From NCBI GenBank assembly GCA_025928645.1, contig JAICJD010000007.1:1-47734 (forward strand): DNA of 47,734 nt, written 5' to 3'. The notes under the pieces were generated by a model. The model ran no database searches. It was not told where the DNA came from and saw only the letters and a list, made by a program, of their open reading frames with translations. Shown here in pieces: positions 43,813 through 47,734 of this stretch. Position 1 is the first letter of the stretch. Each line of letters begins with the position of its first letter. A program made the translations under genes and the position numbers. The stretch comes from Gemmatimonadales bacterium (lineage in GTDB: Bacteria > Gemmatimonadota > Gemmatimonadetes > Gemmatimonadales > GWC2-71-9).

Positions 43813-44389
43813 GACGACGATACACCTCATCGTAAGCCTCGCCATCCCGGCGCTCTGGCTGGTGTGGCTGGGATACTGGTGGTACAGCGCGCGGGACGTG
43901 AAAAGGACCCGACAGCGCGAGCCGTTCAGCTCGCAGATCCGCCATCGGGCCCCGATCATCGTGGGCGTCCTGCTGTTCGCGGCGCCCCGGCTCCTGCCCC
44001 CTGTGCTGAACCGGCGGTTCGTGCCGCCCGGTCCCGTGTTCCCCGTGCTCGGCACGGTCCTGCTCGCCTTCGGGCTCGGCATCTCCGTCTGGGCGCGGCG
44101 TCACCTGGGACGGAACTGGAGCGTGCACGTCGTCGTGAAGGAGGACCATGCCCTGGTGCGGACCGGGCCGTATCGCTTCGTGCGCCATCCCATCTACACG
44201 GGCATCCTGCTCGGCTTCCTCGGGATGGCGCTCGCGATCGGCCAGTGGCGCGCGCTCGCCGGACTTCTGTGCTTCGTCGTCTCCTTCGTGGTGAAGAGCC
44301 GCCTCGAGGAGGCCCGCATGCGCGAGACGTTCCCTGCCTACGAGCAGTATCGGCGCGACACCGCGGCGCTGATTCCCTTCGTGTACTAG
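43811..44389 (+). CDS. Isoprenylcysteine carboxyl methyltransferase-family membrane protein
   Basis: A 192-residue membrane protein of the ICMT/PEMT-like family. It has membrane segments near residues 5-25, 40-60, 70-90 and 130-155. The signature is intact: VRTGPYRFVRHPIYTGIL followed by SRLEEARMRETFPAYEQYRRDT, the SAM-binding and catalytic C-terminal motif of these methyltransferases. In bacteria the substrates are mostly unknown; methylation of lipids or small molecules is possible. The ATG at 43811 shares CATG with the M1 peptidase start on the other strand. The 3' end is nine bases from the convergent PP2C gene. Confidence 0.86.
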   Translation: MTTIHLIVSLAIPALWLVWLGYWWYSARDVKRTRQREPFSSQIRHRAPIIVGVLLFAAPRLLPPVLNRRFVPPGPVFPVLGTVLLAFGLGISVWARRHLGRNWSVHVVVKEDHALVRTGPYRFVRHPIYTGILLGFLGMALAIGQWRALAGLLCFVVSFVVKSRLEEARMRETFPAYEQYRRDTAALIPFVY

Positions 44390-44398
44390 GCGGGGCGG

Positions 44399-45274
44399 TC
44401 AGCCCTGCGGAACCGCCCGGCCCACGACGACCGTGATATTGTCGCTGCCGCCGCCGTCGAGCGCCTCCTGCAGCAGCGTCTCGCACGCCTGGCGCGCGGA
44501 GGTCATCGTGCGGAGCACGTCGCGGATCCGGTCATCCGAGACGTGGCGCGTGAGGCCGTCGCTGCAGAGCAGCAGCACGTGGCCCCAATCCATGTCGAAC
44601 CGGCTGATCTTCGGGTCGTTCTGGCTTCCGCCGATCGCGCTGGTGAGCGTATGGGCGAGACGCGTCCCCGCCGCATCCTCGGCCTTCATGACTCCCAGGT
44701 CGACCATGTCCTGCGCCATGGTCTGGTCGCGGCTGACCTGGGTCAGCTCCCCGCGGCGGAGCAGGTAGCAGCGGCTGTCGCCCACCTGGAGGAGATAGCC
44801 GTGCGGCCACACGCCGAGGTACAGGGTGAGCGTCGTGGCCATGCCGCGGTAGTCGAAGTTCTCGTCGCCCCGGCGCAGCAGCTCGGCGTGACACTCCCGG
44901 GCGCCGGCGCGGAGGGCCTCCTCGAGGTCGGCGCCGTCCCCGTCGCCCGAGCCGTAGTAGCAGCGCATGGTGCGGGTGACGTACTTGGTGACGGCCTGGA
45001 GCGCGAGCCGACTCGCGGTCTCGCCCTGGGCGGCGCCGCCAACGCCGTCCGCCACCATGGCGATCGAGGCGAGCCGCTCCGGCTGCTCCCTGATGCCGTC
45101 GACGTCGGGAATGCTGGAGAGGCGTATGACGAGCTGCTTCCGCAGCGAGCAGAGCAGAAAGTGGTCCTGGTTGTCCTTTCGCACCTTGCCCGGGTGAGTG
45201 ACGCCGTGGGCGTCGATCTCCTCTTCCCGGGGCTTGCGGGCGGGCGCGGCGAGGGCGGCAGACTTGGGGGACAT
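44399..45274 (-). CDS. PP2C-type Ser/Thr protein phosphatase
   Basis: A 291-residue cytoplasmic phosphatase of the PPM/PP2C family, expected to remove phosphate from Ser/Thr targets of Hanks-type kinases with two Mn/Mg ions. Motifs in order are VRKDNQDHF (D34, D37), MVADGVGGAAQGE (D76, G77), GMATTLT, VGDSRCYLLR, LLCSDGLTRHV and GGSDNITVVV, all present, so it should be active. Start ATG at 45274 with AGGAG six bases upstream. Residues 1-20 are a short Ala/Lys-rich lead. The Ser/Thr kinase at 28454-30055 is the only kinase of that type in the window, but nothing in the sequence links the two. Confidence 0.9.
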   Translation of the reverse strand: MSPKSAALAAPARKPREEEIDAHGVTHPGKVRKDNQDHFLLCSLRKQLVIRLSSIPDVDGIREQPERLASIAMVADGVGGAAQGETASRLALQAVTKYVTRTMRCYYGSGDGDGADLEEALRAGARECHAELLRRGDENFDYRGMATTLTLYLGVWPHGYLLQVGDSRCYLLRRGELTQVSRDQTMAQDMVDLGVMKAEDAAGTRLAHTLTSAIGGSQNDPKISRFDMDWGHVLLLCSDGLTRHVSDDRIRDVLRTMTSARQACETLLQEALDGGGSDNITVVVGRAVPQG

Positions 45275-45280
45275 CGGGGG

Positions 45281-45285
45281 CTCCT
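45281..45285 (-). promoter_or_regulatory. Ribosome binding site of the PP2C gene
   Basis: AGGAG on the minus strand, six bases before the ATG at 45274. It rules out longer in-frame starts reaching toward 45622. Confidence 0.7.
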
Positions 45286-45392
45286 GAGGCCGGACGACAC
45301 CACCAATCTGAGCCAAGTGGGCTTCCTTTGCCACCAGAGATCGAGCCGACCCTCGTGCCCATGACGGAGCTGTTGGACCAATCCTCAGCCTC

Positions 45393-45932
45393 TCACCGAA
45401 GTCCGCCCCCGCCTCCTCCATGCCTCCCGCCGCGGCCGCCGCAGCTCCCGCCATGACCGCCGCCGCGAACGGAGGCGCCGCCGAGCCCGTCAGCCGGAGC
45501 TCTTGATTCGATCCCGGGGGCGGCGTCGCTCGACCCTGCATTGCTGACCGGCAGCACGGTGATCGTCTGGCCCGGCGCGAGCGCATAGGGATCGGGCGGC
45601 TCGGCTGGTGCGGCGGCCGCAACCTTCGCCGCCGGCTGGCTCGCCGGAGCCGGCGCCGCAGTGGCGGCGGGACGGACGGTCTCCCCGGCGCGCGCCGGTG
45701 CCGCGGTCGGCCGGCGAGTGCGCCGGACCTCGTGGTGCGACGCCTGATCGACCGGCGGCTGTTTCAGCTCGACCGACGACGCGACGTCGAGGCCGGGCAC
45801 CTCGGTCTGTTGCAGGGTGAGATCGCGTTTCGGCACCTGAAACGCGGCCTGCTCGCTGCGATCGGAAGCGTGGGTGCACGCGCCGGCGATCAGCGCGATC
45901 AAGGCGACAGGCAACAGCGTGGCGGGGCGCAT
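45393..45932 (-). CDS. Hypothetical lipoprotein, Pro/Ala-rich with Gly/His-rich tail
   Basis: A 179-residue protein of unknown family. The N-terminus MRPATLLPVALIALIAGAC is a lipoprotein signal with lipobox IAGAC. A short region (AAFQVPKRDLTLQQTEVPGL) may be the only folded motif. The middle is Ala/Pro-rich and disordered-looking (residues about 75-120), and PPDPYALAPGQTITVLPVSN resembles a short strand-forming stretch. The tail is Gly-rich with a few His, Arg and Ser residues. Start at the ATG at 45932 with GGAG eight bases upstream. It is in the same orientation as the PP2C gene and 118 bases before it. No function can be given; a cell-envelope attachment role is a guess. Confidence 0.6.
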   Translation of the reverse strand: MRPATLLPVALIALIAGACTHASDRSEQAAFQVPKRDLTLQQTEVPGLDVASSVELKQPPVDQASHHEVRRTRRPTAAPARAGETVRPAATAAPAPASQPAAKVAAAAPAEPPDPYALAPGQTITVLPVSNAGSSDAAPGIESRAPADGLGGASVRGGGHGGSCGGRGGRHGGGGGGLR

Positions 45933-46061
45933 CGGCAACTCCGGACGGATCGGCGGGACGAGGTGACTCGAAGCAGATGGGAGACGACGCGGCGGCACTC
46001 GGCTGCACGACACGCGGCGTCGCGGGTGAGTCGCGTCACGCCTGCGCGAGTCCGCGCGTCC

Positions 46062-46067
46062 TATGAT
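46062..46067 (+). promoter_or_regulatory. Possible -10 box upstream of the MBL-fold remnant
   Basis: TATGAT, matching the sigma-70 -10 consensus at five of six positions, followed 15 bases later by GGAG (46083-46086), which is a good ribosome-site distance from the GTG at 46094. No convincing -35 hexamer is visible. Confidence 0.35.
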
Positions 46068-46093
46068 GCGGTCCCATCCTCCGGAGTCGCAAC

Positions 46094-46452
46094 GTGCGCG
46101 TCCGAAAGTTCGGGAGCGCGCACGCGCCGCTGCTCGGCGGGGCGATGCCGGCCCACGTCGCCTGCCTGGTCAATGGGCGGCTGCTCAATCCCGGCGACTC
46201 GTTCGATGGGACGCTGGACCGGTTCCGCGGCGTCGCGGCGCTCGCGCTGCCGGTTACCGCGCCATGGATGACCGATCTCGATGCGGCGGCGTTCGTCGAG
46301 CGCGTGGCGCCCGCGCGCGTCATCCCGGTGCATGACGGCTACGTGAAGGACTTCTTCCGCTCCCGGCGCAACGATGCCTTTCGGGCGTATTTCACCCGGA
46401 GCCGATCGGCTTGGACGAGGTCGCAGACCCTTCGGCCGGGCGCGAGGTCTGA
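46094..46452 (+). pseudogene. Truncated and frameshifted metallo-beta-lactamase-fold hydrolase
   Basis: From a GTG at 46094 the frame reads FGSAHAPLLGG, then ACLVNGRLLNPGDSFDG, then VIPVHDGYVKDFF. That is the C-terminal half of an MBL-fold hydrolase of the kind with a histidine after GS and an IPVHDG near the end. The N-terminal half with the HxHxDH metal motif is missing; 80 bases upstream show nothing like it. Near 46385-46393 (the TTT run after GCGTA) a shift of one base would restore a sensible ending, PEPIGLDEVADPSAGREV, with a stop at 46450-46452. In the original frame the sequence continues open only because it is antisense to the PilZ gene. Both defects point to a decayed gene. Confidence 0.65.
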
Positions 46453-46465
46453 AGGCGGGGCGCGC

Positions 46466-47116
46466 TCAGCTGGGGAAGAACCGCTGGTGGAGCACGGCCA
46501 GCACCTGCGCGTCGAGCCCCGGAGGATCGAAGGCCACCGCGATCTCCCGGCCGATGTGCCGCACCACCCGCCCGCGCACGTCGATCACCGTCTCGGCGTC
46601 GAGCTGAAGCGCCCCCTCGATGCGGCTGCCCGCCGCCGGCGCACGCTCGGCATGGGTGAGCATGTAGCGGAGACCGCTGGCGCTGACGTCGCGCAGCCCG
46701 GTCCGCGACCCGGGCGGCGTGCCGGGAGGGAAGGGGATGGGCAGCCGGGGCGCCGAGCGGCGCTCCCGGTGGCGCTGCAGCAGGGTCGTGCGCTCCAGCT
46801 CGACGGCTGCCGGGGTCGGCCAGCCGCCGCCGTCGGGAACGATGGCCAGCCCGGAGCGGTCCACCCGGCCGATGATCCCCTCGATTGGCACGCGCTCGCC
46901 GGTTCGGAGCACGAGGCTCCCGCCCACCTGCTCTCCCGCCTGCCACACCCGGCCGGCCGGCGCCGGCTCCACGCGAAGCCCGCCGTGGCCCAGGTCGCGC
47001 ACCGCGCAGCGATAGCCTTCGAGCTCGAGCAGGCCGGGCGCGGTCCGGCGGTATTCGGCGCGCGGCAGCGTACGGCGGTCAAGCTGCGCCATCCTCCAGC
47101 GGTCGAGTGGGCTCAT
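46466..47116 (-). CDS. Double PilZ-domain protein
   Basis: A 216-residue soluble protein with two PilZ-like units. The second (about residues 112-205) has the full c-di-GMP signature: R120-x3-R124 (RSAPR) and D143-x-S-x-x-G148 (DVSASG). The first (about 12-100) has R15-x3-R19 and DLGHGG at 41-46, in which the Ser is replaced by Gly, so it probably binds c-di-GMP weakly or serves as a YcgR-N-like partner domain. It should act as a cyclic-di-GMP receptor; the controlled process is unknown. It converges on the MBL remnant with 13 bases between them and follows the hybrid kinase gene on the same strand, 45 bases downstream. Confidence 0.82.
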   Translation of the reverse strand: MSPLDRWRMAQLDRRTLPRAEYRRTAPGLLELEGYRCAVRDLGHGGLRVEPAPAGRVWQAGEQVGGSLVLRTGERVPIEGIIGRVDRSGLAIVPDGGGWPTPAAVELERTTLLQRHRERRSAPRLPIPFPPGTPPGSRTGLRDVSASGLRYMLTHAERAPAAGSRIEGALQLDAETVIDVRGRVVRHIGREIAVAFDPPGLDAQVLAVLHQRFFPS

Positions 47117-47161
47117 GCGACCTCGTTGGGGGCGTGGGGAGCGTAGGGGTACTGAAGCAGA

Positions 47162-47734
47162 TCAGGACGAGCCGACGCGGTCAACCCCGCCCGTCGTGCG
47201 CGCCTGCACGGCGCGCACCAGGGCGTCCGGAGAGAACGGTTTGGCCAGGAACGCCGCTCCGGGCGCCAGCAACCCGCGTCGCAGGATCTCGCCGTCGGGA
47301 TACCCCGAGGTGAACAGCACCGGCGTGCCGGGCGCGACGCGCGCCACGGCCGACGCCAGCTCCGAGCCGCTCATCTCCGGCATCACGAGGTCGGTGAGCA
47401 CGAGCGCCGGGCGCTCCGTGTGGCGGTCGAGCAGCTCGAGCGCGTGCCGGCCGTTCTCCGCCACGAGCACGCGGTAGCCGCCTTCCTCCAGGGCGCGGGC
47501 GGCGATGTCACGGACCGGCGCGTCGTCCTCGACCACCAGGACCAACTCACCCCGGCCGGTCGTGATCACCGCCTCATCGCCCGTCGCAGTCTCCGCCGCG
47601 GTCTCGGTGACCGGCAGATAGACCTTGAGGGTGGTGCCCTGCCCGGGCTCGCTGTAGGCCCAGAGATATCCCTCCGACTGCTTCACGATGCCGTACACCG
47701 TCGAAAGCCCGAGTCCGGTGCCCTGGCCCACGCC
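47162..47734 (-). CDS. Hybrid sensor histidine kinase, C-terminal part
   Basis: The last 190 residues of a larger protein that continues past the right edge. It starts inside the histidine-kinase ATPase domain at the G2 box (GVGQGTGLGLSTVYGIVKQS). The end of that domain (WAYSEPGQGTTLKVYLP) follows, then a linker, then a complete C-terminal receiver. The receiver has EDD for the acidic cluster, the acceptor aspartate in LVLTDLVMPEMSG, a Ser in LFTSGYPDG and the lysine in LAKPFSPD. This is a typical PAS-type hybrid kinase tail. Sensor domains and the H-box are outside the window. Confidence 0.88.
   Translation of the reverse strand, partial: GVGQGTGLGLSTVYGIVKQSEGYLWAYSEPGQGTTLKVYLPVTETAAETATGDEAVITTGRGELVLVVEDDAPVRDIAARALEEGGYRVLVAENGRHALELLDRHTERPALVLTDLVMPEMSGSELASAVARVAPGTPVLFTSGYPDGEILRRGLLAPGAAFLAKPFSPDALVRAVQARTTGGVDRVGSS

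Noticed and set aside
46453-47146. Continuation of the MBL-fold frame past its apparent end
   Set aside because: It is antisense to the PilZ gene and loses all family similarity; treated as read-through of a frameshifted remnant.

Overview
The window is very GC-rich (roughly 70% by eye), densely coding, and reads as chromosome from a Gram-negative-type, aerobic, heterotrophic bacterium. The mix of genes (alternative complex III, a CBM9-like/DUF5916 outer-membrane-type protein, DUF4142 proteins, a Ser/Thr kinase, and many ATGA/GTGA stop-start overlaps) is what I would expect from Gemmatimonadota. That assignment is an inference from gene content; no rRNA or marker gene is present to prove it.

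Layout. 1-11159 (minus strand): a respiratory block in transcription order larA-like racemase, FAD/Fe-S 2-hydroxyacid (D-lactate-type) oxidase, then actA, actB, actC, actD, actE, actF (alternative complex III; actF runs off the left edge). Spacing between successive genes is from a 13-base overlap to a 7-base gap, so this is probably one transcription unit linking hydroxyacid oxidation to quinol oxidation. 11160-16425 (minus): a three-gene unit of amylo-alpha-1,6-glucosidase, a short-chain dehydrogenase (SDR) and a pyruvate-oxidase-like TPP enzyme. 16679-17890 (plus): a secreted double-DUF4142 protein. 18008-21544 (minus): a 1178-residue protein that I think is a diphosphate-dependent PEP carboxykinase homologue. 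21730-24714 (minus): a membrane-anchored patatin. 24786-27335 (plus): a CBM9/DUF5916 protein. 27494-30055: a DUF1772-like membrane protein, a VOC protein and a Ser/Thr kinase with an N-terminal membrane domain. 30327-38939 (plus): a giant cyclic beta-1,2-glucan synthase whose 5' end is anomalous. 38936-47734: an SDR, a DUF456 membrane protein, a vestigial SDR start, a stand-alone receiver, an M1 aminopeptidase overlapping head-to-head with an isoprenylcysteine-methyltransferase-family protein, a PP2C phosphatase, a lipoprotein, a decayed metallo-beta-lactamase-fold gene, a PilZ protein and the C-terminus of a hybrid histidine kinase.

Non-coding structure. Four intergenic gaps hold copies of one palindromic element family (core resembling TCATCCTGAGCGAAGCGAAG, with an inverted partner). 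Each copy is next to at least one gene 3' end, so they are candidate bidirectional terminators or REP-like mobile palindromes. There are also a perfect 23-base tandem duplication and a degenerate 12-base repeat. I see no tRNA, rRNA, CRISPR array, transposase, phage gene or obvious defence system. No gene-free stretch exceeds 300 bases.

Most notable: the lactate-oxidation/ACIII linkage; the probable PPi-PEPCK; the start problem of the cyclic glucan synthase; the CATG head-to-head overlap of two divergent start codons; the dispersed palindromes; and two gene remnants (SDR and MBL-fold).
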